From Kangiella aquimarina DSM 16071 (GTDB taxonomy: Bacteria; Pseudomonadota; Gammaproteobacteria; Enterobacterales; Kangiellaceae): a stretch of 64,000 nt of DNA. The notes beneath the pieces are model-generated. The model was not told the origin of the DNA. It searched no databases and saw only the letters and a list, made by a program, of their open reading frames with translations. Shown in pieces: positions 18,581-28,329 of the stretch. The stretch is from contig NZ_KB893650.1 of NCBI RefSeq assembly GCF_000374105.1, forward strand, positions 1,707,145 through 1,771,144, written 5' to 3'. Each line of letters opens with the position of its first letter. Positions within the stretch are counted from its first letter, which is position 1. The translations under genes were made by a program, and so were the position numbers.

Positions 18581-20454
18581 ATGGTTTTCGCTCCACTTTG
18601 ATTAATTACCCCGAGTTAAATGATCTTAACAATTGGCCAATGCACGTCGATACAGCGAATATGTCGTCTCAGAACCGTGCTAAGTTCCTCAGAAATGTGG
18701 AAATTATTAAAAGCTATCAGCAAGGGATGAGCGTAAGAATAACGGCCAAGAATCATAATGTTTCACCAAGTATGGTCTATTACCTGCTCAATCGAGCCCT
18801 GGGAACCCGAGATAGTGAATACCCAGCATTGTATAAAGGGTTGATCCCTAATCTTATCCAACAGGAAAAAACACGCCAGTCACCAACGCCTACACTGGCT
18901 AATAGGCGCGGTACGGTCTACGCCTTTAAAGCCCTGTTAAAAGAGTACCCTGAGATCAACGTTGAAATGCAGGCTAAAATTAAAGCCAGCTACCGAGGAG
19001 CCGCTACCAGTGAGAACCTGAACCCTAAAATCCTACATGATTTCTTTTTATCGTTATTAAAACAAATGGGGGTTCCCAAAGATCATTATCCCTATACCAC
19101 CAAATCACTAGCGTACCAGAGTGTTCGACGCTATTTTCATGATTACCAATCCGAACTGAGATCCCCAAAAAGTAGTCACTGGCGCGACAGTATCAGTCAG
19201 CGTTCGGACATGGCTTTCGAGAAAATCCAAATAGACGAGCAGTATCTCGATTGTGAGACATCAATAGAGTTCGAAATTTTTGGCAATCGAGTGCTGGTTA
19301 GAATAAAACGGTTCTGGCTTGTCATGGCCACGGACTGTTCAACTGGCTGTATACTAGGATTTCATGTGAGCATTAACCGTCGCTGCAGCCAATGGGATAT
19401 CATTAATGTATTAAAGCAAATTCATTATCCCAAACCGCAACTGGTTCTCCAAACGCCATACCTTTCTTACCCCCAAGGCCCCAACCTCTACGAATTAAAA
19501 ACATGGCTGCCCAGAGTTCAGATAGGCCAGATCAGTCTTGATAATGACATGTCGCATTTCGGAAACAATTGCATCCAATATGCCCATGATCAACAGGCAT
19601 GCTTACATTATGGTCATCCAGCAACTCCTAATGTCAGAGACCAAATCGAGCGACTCTTCAACATGATCAACGCGGTAAGTCACAGATCTCGTTCAACAAC
19701 GGGTTCTAATTCTCATGATCCCATAAAAGAAAGTAAAAGGCTTAAGAAAAAACCTCCCACGCTCAATGTTATTACGTTACAGGAAATGCTGAGCATTCAG
19801 ATTGCGAATTACAATCTAACGCCACAGGCAAGACTAGGGGGAGTCTCCCCCGTTGAAAAGCTGAAAGAACTCATCCAGCACTACTATTGCATGAGACCAC
19901 CGCAAGCACCGCATAGCCCACTGATAAAAGATCCGAAACTACGAAAGCTTCACTTCAGCACAACTAAAAAGCAGCATCCTTGGGTTAACTTCTATGGCGT
20001 AAGGTACACAGTGATGGACTGGTCTCAACCCGTTCATTCGACCACTGATGTTTCGATTGAGTTTGATCCCGAGGATATCCGAAAGATCAAAGCTTACTTG
20101 CCAAGCGGTGACTTTATAGCAGAGCTGATCGTTCCACGAATGTGGAGACGCTATGCGCACGGTATCATTACACGTAATCGGATCATAAAAAAGACCAAGA
20201 ATTTGGTGACCGCATCAGGCGATCCTTTTACTAAGTACTTTACTGTTTTACAAAAAAACATTCATAAACCTAGCATCCAGCTGGAGATGGTAAGACTTGG
20301 CTACGAAAATACGCAAAACAGAGAGTTAGAGTTGGGCATGGTAAACAAGGATGAGCCAAGTGAGGTGAGTATGAGTTCTAATTCATATCAGCAGTCAGCA
20401 AACCATCTAAGCACCCAAATAAGACTACCCTGGGAGCAGGTGAAAATCTCCTGA
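18577..20454 (+). CDS. tnsB: TnsB/TniA-type DDE transposase
   Basis: The 625-residue retroviral-integrase-fold transposase that binds the transposon ends and joins the 3' ends to target DNA. An N-terminal HTH region (about 40-75, MSVRITAKNHNVSPSMVYYL) precedes the catalytic core with Asp220 (QIDEQYLD), Asp322 or Asp324 (SLDNDMSHF) and Glu358 (DQIERLFNMI). A C-terminal beta-barrel and tail follow (HPWVNFYGVRYTV). The order tnsA-tnsB-tnsC-tniQ with short overlaps is the core layout of Tn7-like elements. No break is visible, so the transposase looks active. Confidence 0.93.
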   Translation: MNGFRSTLINYPELNDLNNWPMHVDTANMSSQNRAKFLRNVEIIKSYQQGMSVRITAKNHNVSPSMVYYLLNRALGTRDSEYPALYKGLIPNLIQQEKTRQSPTPTLANRRGTVYAFKALLKEYPEINVEMQAKIKASYRGAATSENLNPKILHDFFLSLLKQMGVPKDHYPYTTKSLAYQSVRRYFHDYQSELRSPKSSHWRDSISQRSDMAFEKIQIDEQYLDCETSIEFEIFGNRVLVRIKRFWLVMATDCSTGCILGFHVSINRRCSQWDIINVLKQIHYPKPQLVLQTPYLSYPQGPNLYELKTWLPRVQIGQISLDNDMSHFGNNCIQYAHDQQACLHYGHPATPNVRDQIERLFNMINAVSHRSRSTTGSNSHDPIKESKRLKKKPPTLNVITLQEMLSIQIANYNLTPQARLGGVSPVEKLKELIQHYYCMRPPQAPHSPLIKDPKLRKLHFSTTKKQHPWVNFYGVRYTVMDWSQPVHSTTDVSIEFDPEDIRKIKAYLPSGDFIAELIVPRMWRRYAHGIITRNRIIKKTKNLVTASGDPFTKYFTVLQKNIHKPSIQLEMVRLGYENTQNRELELGMVNKDEPSEVSMSSNSYQQSANHLSTQIRLPWEQVKIS

Positions 20455-20511
20455 TATACATCACATGAGTAGGCATTGAGTAATGGCTGGAGTACTTTAG
20501 AAGGAGAACCT

Positions 20512-21474
20512 ATGACTAACGACGCATCCATAACCGAGCATCCGTTGAAACATCCTGAGTTATTGCAGATCCACACGTTAGAAATCGAGGCATTACTGCA
20601 ATTTTGCTCTAGCATCATCGGTTTAAGCTTGCCGGGAGCACTCATAGCCGGCTACTGTCGAAGTGGAAAATCAACAGGAACAAAAAAGATAACGCCCTAC
20701 CTCAAAGATAATGAAGGTAAAAGTATACCCTCCGAGATTATATACATCCCTTCCAGGGATCGTAAAACCAATAGAGGTGCTTGGCGTCAGCTAGCCTATA
20801 ATTATGACTTCCCGTTAAAACGTAGTGCAACGAGTGACGATATTTCCCGTCATTATATTACCTATTTGCTCGATAGATGTTACGAAGCGAAAAGTACACG
20901 GATAGTTTTGATGGTTGATGAAGCACAACGACTTTCCATCAATCAGTTTGCCATTTACGCTGAAATATTTGATCGATTAAAAGATTCTTTTGGTATTAGT
21001 TGTCATGTTTTTTTTGTGGCCAACCTTGATAATTTCAAAGACACGTATCGATTATTACAGCAACGGGAAGATATGCATATCTACGAACGATTTTTTAAGA
21101 GAGTCTTTTTTTATAAACCTATTACCAGCCATGATTCAGTCAGACATATCTTGCGTCAGTATGATTTTCTGACATATCCCCCATCATCAAATATTAGTTA
21201 CGCACAATACTTTTTATCGGAACAAAATAAAGATTATGAGTCACTTCGGCTAGAAGACTATTCAACATTGATATGGCAAGTATTTTTTGAAAAGTTTAAG
21301 ACTCCTTATAAGCTGAAGTATTGGTCTACAGAAAGTTTTTTCTGCTTTGTTAACCTACTCATCAGTCAGTATATACCACAAATAGGCATTGATGATATCA
21401 GTGATGAATTAATTGAGCACTGTATCCATCAAAGTGGACTGGTAGTTGAAGAAGTAAATCTGGAGGGACTTTGA
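20512..21474 (+). CDS. tnsC: TnsC-type AAA+ transposition regulator
   Basis: ATPase that links target-site selection (TniQ/TnsD) to the TnsAB transposase. It has 320 residues from the ATG at 20512, which follows a strong AGAAGGAGAA site; an upstream TTG is less likely. Walker A GYCRSGKST is at residues 47-55 and Walker B IVLMVDEAQ at 131-139. The gene stops two bases before the tniQ ATG. Length is close to the compact TnsC/TniB class rather than the 555-residue Tn7 protein. Confidence 0.92.
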   Translation: MTNDASITEHPLKHPELLQIHTLEIEALLQFCSSIIGLSLPGALIAGYCRSGKSTGTKKITPYLKDNEGKSIPSEIIYIPSRDRKTNRGAWRQLAYNYDFPLKRSATSDDISRHYITYLLDRCYEAKSTRIVLMVDEAQRLSINQFAIYAEIFDRLKDSFGISCHVFFVANLDNFKDTYRLLQQREDMHIYERFFKRVFFYKPITSHDSVRHILRQYDFLTYPPSSNISYAQYFLSEQNKDYESLRLEDYSTLIWQVFFEKFKTPYKLKYWSTESFFCFVNLLISQYIPQIGIDDISDELIEHCIHQSGLVVEEVNLEGL

Positions 21475-21475
21475 C

Positions 21476-22912
21476 ATGAATTTTGGTTTTGATTTTATTT
21501 GCCCTTTTGAATCAGATTTATCATTACGATATCATCTGATAAATTGCAACCCCTTATACAGCCGCCGTCAACTGAATGTGCTCACCGACGACGAGCAGTT
21601 ATATCATCACAAGGGACAAGTTAAAGTAATCGCTAAGTATTTACACCGTTACAGCAATTCAAAAAGCAAAGGGGTACTAAGACCCGAAGAATATAGGCAC
21701 TTCCCTACCCAACTGAAACCTAAAAGTTGCCCTGATTGTGCCAAAATTGGCTTCTATAGCCATTTCTACAGTTATCCATGGATGAATCGTTGTCCAATTC
21801 ATAATAAGCAACTAACAAAATACTGTCTATCATGTAGAAATAGCTGGCTAGAGTCTCTCAGTAAAAACAATAATTGCAAAGGGTGTCAAATTGATGAGCG
21901 ATACTATGATTATTTGAAAGCTAGAAAAATCGCTAAAAATGCCTTAAACGAAACACTGGTGCCATTATATGAGCTTATAGAGCAGTTGAAAGAAAAAAAT
22001 CAAAAGCGATTAGTGTATTCGGATGAGCTGGATAGTGAATTATCTCACTTTATAGACATCACACAGAGCAAGCTATTCCCTTCATATCTGGTCAAGGAAC
22101 GTCTAACTTCCAGCAAATCAATATCGACAGTAGCATTAAGAACCTTCGCATTGCATCAACAGTCGTTCAAGCATGATAATAATGTAATACTATCCGAATC
22201 TACAGCGTACGATGACTTAAGAAAAAAACCGAAACTCAAATATGCACTAATAAAAGCTACAATTAGAGCCAACAAAGTAATCACACAATCACTCGAATCT
22301 CTTGACTCATCACTTACACTACTGCCATTTATAACGCACGCAAAAGTGAGGTTTTGTTGCCCCTATTGCATGGCTTATTCTTGTTGGATGCATTTAATAG
22401 AATCAAGCATAAAACAAATTGACAAGAGCGTTATTATTCACAGCATTGCCGCTTATGTGTTTTCTGAACAAAAATTTAAGAACCCATTTGCAATCGCGAC
22501 CCACATAAAAGCAACTGATAAAAATGCTAAGTTAATTGAAGAATTAACATATGTTAGCCTTATATATGCTTACATTAAAATTCACTGTATGTTCTTGTCG
22601 GCATTCGATCTGTACTATAGCAAAAAACAAGATTTGATTTTTATCTATGAGATTGATGAGTGCATCCGTAATTCTATGTACAAGCCATCCTTTCCTCTTG
22701 AGTTTATACTAGATGCCAAAAATAAAACTGTTGCACTAATATATCCAAAACAGCTCTGTAGTAAGTTATCTCTTCCAAAATGGAAGCGCAAAGTGTCATG
22801 TGAAGACCATTTTGAAATGCTAAAAGTTAATTGTCGATTTAAGAAAGACAAAAAAATTATGCGCAAAGGATTTGAGGAAGAACTCAAGATTTTAAAAGAT
22901 TTTTTTTGTTAA
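21476..22912 (+). CDS. tniQ: TniQ/TnsD-family target-selection protein
   Basis: A 478-residue protein that chooses the insertion site. The N-terminal TniQ domain carries clustered Cys and His pairs: CPDC near residue 83, CPIHNK near 106, CLSC near 119, and CKGC near 136, which fit TniQ zinc fingers. A second zinc-finger-like segment CCPYCMAYSCWMH lies near 300. The longer C-terminal part suggests a TnsD-like protein that reads a specific attachment site rather than a short TniQ bound to a guide complex. No CRISPR-Cas genes are next to it. Confidence 0.87.
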   Translation: MNFGFDFICPFESDLSLRYHLINCNPLYSRRQLNVLTDDEQLYHHKGQVKVIAKYLHRYSNSKSKGVLRPEEYRHFPTQLKPKSCPDCAKIGFYSHFYSYPWMNRCPIHNKQLTKYCLSCRNSWLESLSKNNNCKGCQIDERYYDYLKARKIAKNALNETLVPLYELIEQLKEKNQKRLVYSDELDSELSHFIDITQSKLFPSYLVKERLTSSKSISTVALRTFALHQQSFKHDNNVILSESTAYDDLRKKPKLKYALIKATIRANKVITQSLESLDSSLTLLPFITHAKVRFCCPYCMAYSCWMHLIESSIKQIDKSVIIHSIAAYVFSEQKFKNPFAIATHIKATDKNAKLIEELTYVSLIYAYIKIHCMFLSAFDLYYSKKQDLIFIYEIDECIRNSMYKPSFPLEFILDAKNKTVALIYPKQLCSKLSLPKWKRKVSCEDHFEMLKVNCRFKKDKKIMRKGFEEELKILKDFFC

Positions 22913-23157
22913 GTGTTATCTTGAGAAACCCGTAGCTTTAAGCTTAGTGAAGATTAAAATTGATAACTTTTCGATTGGACTGTGAGCAAGAAAGTGCCTT
23001 ACGTCTTCGTTATTGTGAAAGAGATTCTGAAATTTCGAGAAATCTATTTCAGTCGACTAATTTGAGCATACCACTAGCAAATAATTCACCAAATTGTATG
23101 GAAAAGCAAAAGGTATCTGCACATAATAGAATAAAGCACGGAAAAGATACAATGAGC

Positions 23158-23185
23158 AAAGTGCCCGGCTGACACGGGCACTTTT
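23158..23185. terminator. Strong bidirectional terminator between tniQ and the cytochrome c gene
   Basis: AAAGTGCCCG, seven-base loop, CGGGCACTTT: a perfect 10-bp stem, followed by TTTT on the plus strand and preceded by AAA (giving T residues on the minus strand). It sits between converging genes and can end both. The 246 bp before it (22913-23157) hold no convincing gene. Confidence 0.8.
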
Positions 23186-23203
23186 AGATATATATTTAGA
23201 ACA

Positions 23204-23806
23204 CTATTTACCGAAGGTGGTTCGAATATAGTTAATAACGGCTTTGAGGTCGGCGTCAGTCAAACTGGCGTTGCCGCCACGAGGTGGCATTGCCATCGGC
23301 GAACCAGGACTTTGAAATCCATTGATAATGTTACTTAACAGTTCTTCATCATTTTTGCTCAATGGGCCCTTGGCGTTGGTGAAATCCGGTGTACCAGGCA
23401 GAGCACCCTTACCGTCACTACCATGGCATGCAACACAAGAACTTGTGTAAACATCTCCACCAGATAGTTTTGATTTAAACTGATTTATTGATACGGACTT
23501 TTCTATTTCCTTTTCGGATGGCGTGTTAGATGCTTGCAGGAAAGCAAGAATATCTCGTGCGTCCTGCCCAGTTAAACCGGCTCGAATACGCATGTGATTG
23601 ACAGTGGTTTCCCAATATTCATCAGACAACTCCTTCGGATCACGCATATTATGGCAACGAGCACAATTATCTGCCCATTTTTGAGCCCCTTTTACTGCAT
23701 CGCTATTTGCTTTAGCATGCACCGGCGTAATGATGCATACAGCCAGGAACAAAGCCGCAATACTGGCAGCAAAAAGATTACATTTCATACTTTTACTAAT
23801 ATTCAT
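23204..23806 (-). CDS. Periplasmic dihaem cytochrome c
   Basis: A 200-residue protein with an N-terminal signal peptide (hydrophobic to VHAKA near residue 32) and two haem-binding CxxCH motifs: CARCH near 49 and CVACH near 126. Axial methionines are plausible in PMAMPPRG. The fold is of cytochrome c4/c5-like class I repeats. It carries electrons in the periplasm. It lies 12 bp downstream of the porin gene on the same strand, so the two form an operon behind a CopR-type box. The start follows GGAGAG. Confidence 0.88.
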   Translation of the reverse strand: MNISKSMKCNLFAASIAALFLAVCIITPVHAKANSDAVKGAQKWADNCARCHNMRDPKELSDEYWETTVNHMRIRAGLTGQDARDILAFLQASNTPSEKEIEKSVSINQFKSKLSGGDVYTSSCVACHGSDGKGALPGTPDFTNAKGPLSKNDEELLSNIINGFQSPGSPMAMPPRGGNASLTDADLKAVINYIRTTFGK

Positions 23807-23818
23807 TTCACTTCTCTC

Positions 23819-25069
23819 CTAAAAACCGTAAGCCAATTGTAATTTCACAGTGTCCTGCTCGCCTGCGATTAATGAGTCATAGTCTTTCATTTCATAATTG
23901 AACTTGGCGATAACATGGGGTGCAAACAGGTAATTTAATCCCACTGTCTGTTGAGAGTAATTTTCTCCAAAATGAGGTGTCTGCAATTCACTGGTCCGAA
24001 TAACGACTTCAAAACTTGTCGATGGAATTTTGTAGGCTGCTTGAAGATACCAAGCCTTCCATTGACCAGTTTCAACATCGTCAAACTCTGAAGGGCCTAA
24101 ATAATCCTCAGGCAGATCATCGCTGTGGAATGTAACACCAGCACTACCCTTTCCAATCTCGGTTTTGATGTATTCACCTCGTAACTCTAGATTCTTCCAA
24201 CCGTAGCGAAAATCAGCCCCTATAGCGTCATAATCAAACTCACCCGAGGATTCTATATCAAGCTCGGGCCCGTCATGTCCACCCGCAAAAGCATCCGTGA
24301 CAGTAGCTTTACCTTTAGCAGCAGAAATCCCAATTTCCAGACCGGAAAATGGCAAGAAACCAAGCCGGCCTCCGAATGATTTCTTCCCATCAGGGTCATC
24401 GGTACGGCCTTCGGTTTCTACTTCCTCTATAGCGAGTTCGTAATCTCCCTCATGCGGCTCTACTCCTGCGGCGAGAGTGGGTCCATTGCCAATATAGAAA
24501 GCATAGTTGGTACGCATTTCACCTATAGGAAAACCGCCACGTAATTGCAGACCAGTCTCACTTAGTGGAGCGGCTCCACCATGCCCAAAACCGGCAGGAG
24601 CCGATATTGCCTTATTGATCCAGCTAGGGTGCAAATTTTGGCGAAATTGTCCTATTGGGCTTAAAAATTTACCTGCCACAAGCGCAACGGAGTCGTTCAG
24701 AAACAGGTCAACAGAAGCATATTCCAATGCCAACTCAGTTCCACCATCTGAGGTGTTTGACATCTCGAATTCTGTCTCGAACATCAACCAGTCCTTGTAA
24801 GTGTAATGTATGATAGGCGCTACCATAACTTTATTAAAAGCACCGACTTCTGAATCCGAGTCCGCGTACTCGACCGCTCCATAACCTGCCATGTGAAAAG
24901 ACGAATCTGTGTTCCTTGTGGCCGCCACGTTTTCCAATCGTTCAACTTGCTTTTGAAGTGCGTCGACCTGCTCCTTGAGATTGTCGTCTTCTTTGTCAGC
25001 ATAAGCAGCAACTGGCAGTATTACAGCCGTTAGTGCCATAAGATGCACTTTTAGTTTTGCTTTCTTCAT
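23819..25069 (-). CDS. Outer-membrane porin, phosphate-selective/DcaP-like class
   Basis: A 416-residue beta-barrel protein. The ATG at 25069 follows AAGGGG and opens a clear signal peptide (MKKAKLKVHLMALTAV...AYA); the frame extends further upstream to 25138 but that start lacks a signal. A short N-terminal coiled coil (LKEQVDALQKQVERLENV) is typical of DcaP/OprO-like trimeric porins. The barrel alternates short strands and ends in a terminal aromatic (LAYGF), the outer-membrane sorting signal. It is expressed with the cytochrome c gene. Substrate unknown. Confidence 0.85.
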   Translation of the reverse strand: MKKAKLKVHLMALTAVILPVAAYADKEDDNLKEQVDALQKQVERLENVAATRNTDSSFHMAGYGAVEYADSDSEVGAFNKVMVAPIIHYTYKDWLMFETEFEMSNTSDGGTELALEYASVDLFLNDSVALVAGKFLSPIGQFRQNLHPSWINKAISAPAGFGHGGAAPLSETGLQLRGGFPIGEMRTNYAFYIGNGPTLAAGVEPHEGDYELAIEEVETEGRTDDPDGKKSFGGRLGFLPFSGLEIGISAAKGKATVTDAFAGGHDGPELDIESSGEFDYDAIGADFRYGWKNLELRGEYIKTEIGKGSAGVTFHSDDLPEDYLGPSEFDDVETGQWKAWYLQAAYKIPSTSFEVVIRTSELQTPHFGENYSQQTVGLNYLFAPHVIAKFNYEMKDYDSLIAGEQDTVKLQLAYGF

Positions 25070-25195
25070 GGGTTTTCCCCTTGGTTGATTATCAATATCC
25101 ACAATAGTGATTCGGATCACTTCTGCAGTCTTTAACAATTGGCAGAATTATTTGTGTTCTTATCTGCGCTCAGACCGAACTGTCTCTTTAAGTTT

Positions 25196-25250
25196 ATTAT
25201 AATGAGGTTAAGATGACGCAAGGATTACACCAAGATTGCAGGCTTGTAAT
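25196..25250 (-). promoter_or_regulatory. CopR-type box and -10 of the porin-cytochrome c operon
   Basis: On the minus strand the near-palindrome ATTACAAGCCTGCAAT (25235-25250) is followed by CTTGGTGTAAT and, exactly 33 bp below the box, by the -10 hexamer TATAAT (25196-25201). The same geometry recurs at three other places in this window. Confidence 0.7.
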
Positions 25251-25265
25251 ATTCATGCATTTAGA

Positions 25266-25279
25266 CTGATTTAGATCAA
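25266..25279. promoter_or_regulatory. FNR/ANR-like site near the porin promoter
   Basis: CTGAT-TTAG-ATCAA matches the FNR consensus TTGAT-N4-ATCAA at 9 of 10 positions. It lies 15 bp on the upstream side of the CopR-type box. Chance matches of this quality do occur in AT-rich DNA. Confidence 0.35.
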
Positions 25280-26026
25280 TTCATTTGCCAAAACTGATTA
25301 AACTCTTTTTTCTTACTTCAGATTCGTGTCCGGTAAACCTTTAAGGAAAAGATAGCCCCTAAACTGCTCTCTTAAGTACTTCTAAAACGAGTAATACCTA
25401 CAATAATTTACTTAGTGTTTAAATAACGACTTTTCATCATTTAGATTGATTTAAAGCAGGCATCTTAAATGTCCAATATAATTCTTAGAAAATTGGGAAT
25501 GGTTGCGATCCCCAATTACGTAGAGCCTATGCGACTCTGCTCATCATAACCATAGGTACACATCCCGTGGTCAGTTATGATAGTGAATAACCTAAAATTC
25601 ACCTCATACTCCCCTGCTTCGTTGATGTCATGAAATCGGTGTAGTTTTGTTATCGCTAGAAGATGAATTTCCGAGCTAACAGCATAGTCCACTTATGAGT
25701 GTTGCACCCTTAGTTATAGGGCCACCAAAACTACCACTAAGCTCTTGGCCTCAAAGGGTTCATCAATCAACTGAAGGAGATCTAATCAATACGAATGTAA
25801 GAGTATTTGCTTTATTGTGTAGAAGTTGCTTTATGACAAACTAAGAATTAATGCATCGCCTATAAAGGCTATAATATGAACGACGCTTTCGTATTAACAT
25901 TTCGTTAAAACAAATATTTCTTGTTTAAATTGAGTAGCCTCTATCATTGTCTAATGTACAACTAGTTTCTATTAGCACTTTGTTTTGTTGAAGAGCCGGG
26001 TTAGTTTCTTAAAAGACTAACCTTTG

Positions 26027-27463
26027 CTAAATGTTTAAGTCGTCACCTCTGGTAACTGCGGTTAGTGGAAACTTGATTGTAAAAGCTGTTTCACCGTTTG
26101 AAGATACCACATCTATCCTACCTCCGTGTGCTTCAACTATTGACTTAACAATCGCTAAACCTAATCCAGCCCCTTCGCTCTGACGCTGACGTGAGGGATC
26201 TACTCTGTAGAATCTGTCGAATATTCTAAGCTTGTGCTCATCGGGGATCCCGGGTCCTGAATTCCTCACGCTGATTGTGGGCTCTCCCTTGTTCGAAATG
26301 CTGAGATATACGATTACACGTGCACCTACTGGAGAATGACGCAGCGCGTTGGATAATAGATTCGACAGCGCGCGTTGAAACATAACCCGATCAACCTTTA
26401 ACAAGGGCATCTGACCATCAAGTTTTAATTGGATTTGTTTCTCTTCTGCTAGTGCCTCAAAAAAATCAAATAAGTCACATACTTCCTGGTTTATGTCTAA
26501 TGGCTCTCTCACTGGTTTAAGCAGCCCGTGTTCACTTTTAGCAAGCCAAAGGGTATCGTTAACCATTTTAGATAGGCGATACAGTTCTTCTAAGTTCGAA
26601 TAGTGCAACTCACGATATTCAACCATACTTCTGGACTTGCCCAGGATGACCTGGGTCTGGGTGATAATATTGGTCAGAGGGGTACGTAATTCGTGGGCGA
26701 TATCTGCTGAGAAATGAGATAATCTTTCAAAGCTCTCCTCTAAGCGACCAATCATGTCGTTGAAAGATGTGACTAGCCCAAGCAACTCTCTAGGTACATC
26801 GTCGGGCTTAAGCCTTACATGTAAGCGGTCAGCTTGTATCTCACGCATAGTTGCACTCAACCCTCTAAGAGGCGCATGTCCCTGATGCACACCAAACCAA
26901 GCTGCCAACAATGTGACCGTTCCTGCCAGAATCATTATCAGCCATAAGCTGCGATGAAAACTCTTGAGAAACTGTATATGTGCGTCCATGTCTATTGCTG
27001 TAACTATCGTGTATTTGAAAGAGCCAATCTGCGTTTGAGTAATTACTCCGCGGTAGGTTTTCCCTTCTGCTTGCCACTGATAAAGATTCCCGGCTTTAAT
27101 GCGGGACACGGGATTGTACGTATAAAGAGGACTTTCATAATCGTTTGTTGATGGTCCATAGAGCAGTTGTTTATCATCGTTCCATACTTGAAAATAGACA
27201 CCGTGATGACCTGAGACCGCCTTCGATAACGTTTCCTCGATGTCTAGAGTTATATCATCCGCTTGGCGCAACGTACGATCCACAGCATTTGTCATAACCC
27301 TTAGCTCTTCGGCATCTTGTTCAGCGAAATGATGTTTGACCGCATTGTTTACCAAGTAACCTATGCCCAAAAGACTAACGCCAATGGATAGAGCCACAAA
27401 GGTCATAACCCTTGTTGTAAGCGATATTTGGCGTTTCACGAAGCTATTCTTCATACTCGTCAT
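26027..27463 (-). CDS. copS: Copper-responsive sensor histidine kinase CopS/CusS
   Basis: Inner-membrane sensor of periplasmic copper, about 478 residues. Two membrane segments (about 20-42 and 172-195) frame a periplasmic sensor loop of about 130 residues with histidines (GHHGVYF). A HAMP linker follows (about 195-248), then the phospho-acceptor helix with His near 257 ([12 protein letters not shown]). The HATPase domain has N-box [10 protein letters not shown]1 GPGIPDEH and G2 GAGLGLAIV. The gene overlaps the end of copR. The start could be any of three codons within 12 bases at 27454-27466. Paired with copR as a Cus/Cop-type system. Confidence 0.93.
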   Translation of the reverse strand: MTSMKNSFVKRQISLTTRVMTFVALSIGVSLLGIGYLVNNAVKHHFAEQDAEELRVMTNAVDRTLRQADDITLDIEETLSKAVSGHHGVYFQVWNDDKQLLYGPSTNDYESPLYTYNPVSRIKAGNLYQWQAEGKTYRGVITQTQIGSFKYTIVTAIDMDAHIQFLKSFHRSLWLIMILAGTVTLLAAWFGVHQGHAPLRGLSATMREIQADRLHVRLKPDDVPRELLGLVTSFNDMIGRLEESFERLSHFSADIAHELRTPLTNIITQTQVILGKSRSMVEYRELHYSNLEELYRLSKMVNDTLWLAKSEHGLLKPVREPLDINQEVCDLFDFFEALAEEKQIQLKLDGQMPLLKVDRVMFQRALSNLLSNALRHSPVGARVIVYLSISNKGEPTISVRNSGPGIPDEHKLRIFDRFYRVDPSRQRQSEGAGLGLAIVKSIVEAHGGRIDVVSSNGETAFTIKFPLTAVTRGDDLNI

Positions 27464-28133
27464 CAAGGTCCAGCTTGTACCCCATTCCTCTAACTGTGTG
27501 AATTAATTTGGTCTCAAAATCATCATCAATTTTTGCTCGAAGACGACGGATAGCCACATCGATTACATTGGTGTCTGAGTCAAAGTTCATATCCCAAACT
27601 TGTGAAGCGATTAGCGTACGGGGTAAAACCTCGCCCTGACGGCGAACTAATAGCTCAAGTAGACAAAACTCTTTGTGACTAAGGTTGATTTTACGACCTG
27701 CACGCATCGCTCTATGACGTGGTAAATCAAGAATAAGGTCTGCAATACGAATTTGGTCAGTCATAAGTTGGGTAGTACTACGACGCAATAAAGTTCGAAC
27801 ACGGGCTAAGAGCTCGGCAAATGCAAAAGGTTTAACCATGTAATCATCGGCTCCCAACTCAAGACCTTTGACCCGGTCATCAACACTGTCTCGGGCGGTA
27901 AGAAAGAGAACTGGTGTTTGACATCCGGCTTCACGAATTGATTGAACGATTCGCCAGCCATCCACATCTGGCAGCATGACATCTAGCACCATTAGATCAA
28001 AAGTTTCGGTAATCGCAAGGTGATGTCCATCCAAACCATTTCTAGTCAACGTGACCATAAAGCCAGCCTCTGTCAGTCCCTGCTTTAAATAATCGCCAGT
28101 CTTGACTTCATCTTCTACCAATAAAAGCCGCAT
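27444..28133 (-). CDS. copR: Copper response regulator CopR/CusR (OmpR family)
   Basis: A 229-residue response regulator with receiver-domain Asp51 ([15 protein letters not shown]), acidic pair Glu8-Asp9 and the conserved Lys in [12 protein letters not shown]. The C-terminal OmpR-type winged helix has [14 protein letters not shown] and [18 protein letters not shown], which match CusR/CopR/PcoR closely. It most likely binds the four palindromic boxes listed in this window, including the one in front of its own gene (autoregulation) that is shared with copA. Confidence 0.95.
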   Translation of the reverse strand: MRLLLVEDEVKTGDYLKQGLTEAGFMVTLTRNGLDGHHLAITETFDLMVLDVMLPDVDGWRIVQSIREAGCQTPVLFLTARDSVDDRVKGLELGADDYMVKPFAFAELLARVRTLLRRSTTQLMTDQIRIADLILDLPRHRAMRAGRKINLSHKEFCLLELLVRRQGEVLPRTLIASQVWDMNFDSDTNVIDVAIRRLRAKIDDDFETKLIHTVRGMGYKLDLDDEYEE

Positions 28134-28173
28134 CGTTGCATTCTCCAGTCAACATATAAAAAACATTTTCATT

Positions 28174-28267
28174 AGTATATATCGACTTATTACTCACAAA
28201 GATGACTCAAAGATTACAATATTGTCATCTTGAAGTCATGCTACTGACAGAACATATAGATTAATCT
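28174..28267. promoter_or_regulatory. Bidirectional CopR-type box between copR and copA
   Basis: The box at 28213-28228 (plus strand ATTACAATATTGTCAT) carries a GTCAT-containing flank on both sides. On the minus strand TATACT (28174-28179) lies 33 bp away, serving copRS. On the plus strand TAATCT (28262-28267) also lies 33 bp away, serving copA. One site can therefore drive both operons. Confidence 0.72.
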
Positions 28268-28282
28268 TTTTTGAAATAGCTT

Positions 28283-28296
28283 TTGAGCTAGATCAA
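28283..28296. promoter_or_regulatory. FNR/ANR-like site upstream of copA
   Basis: TTGAG-CTAG-ATCAA, 9 of 10 to the FNR consensus, 34 bp before the copA ATG and downstream of its predicted -10. If functional it would act as a repressing site. Low certainty. Confidence 0.3.
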
Positions 28297-28329
28297 AGTT
28301 TAACCAATTCAAACAGGATATACAGTTCG

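Larger units (their letters stand above)
25139..26026. other. Long non-coding stretch holding the porin promoter
   Basis: About 890 bp with no supportable gene between copS and the porin gene, both read leftwards. The right half (25450-26026) has many stops in all frames and an open segment of about 55 codons on the minus strand near 25540-25700 that I cannot assign, perhaps a relic. The left part carries a CopR-type box with -10 hexamer and an FNR-like site (separate entries). Confidence 0.6.

Noticed and set aside
21476-22912. TniQ could indicate a CRISPR-associated transposon.
   Set aside because: No cas genes or repeat array are visible in the window and the protein is TnsD-length rather than the short guide-linked TniQ.
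22960-23172. A 70-codon open frame after tniQ.
   Set aside because: It has a TTG start without ribosome-binding site, runs into the terminator hairpin and has no family features.
23082-23203. TTTTAGATATAT occurs at 17048-17059 and at 23182-23193 and might mark transposon ends flanking the tns genes.
   Set aside because: The match is 12 bases of AT-rich DNA in direct, not inverted, orientation, with no TGT/ACA termini or further TnsB-like repeats.
25540-25700. An open stretch of about 55 codons on the minus strand in the long non-coding gap.
   Set aside because: No start, no ribosome-binding site and no recognisable motif; could be a relic but cannot be supported.
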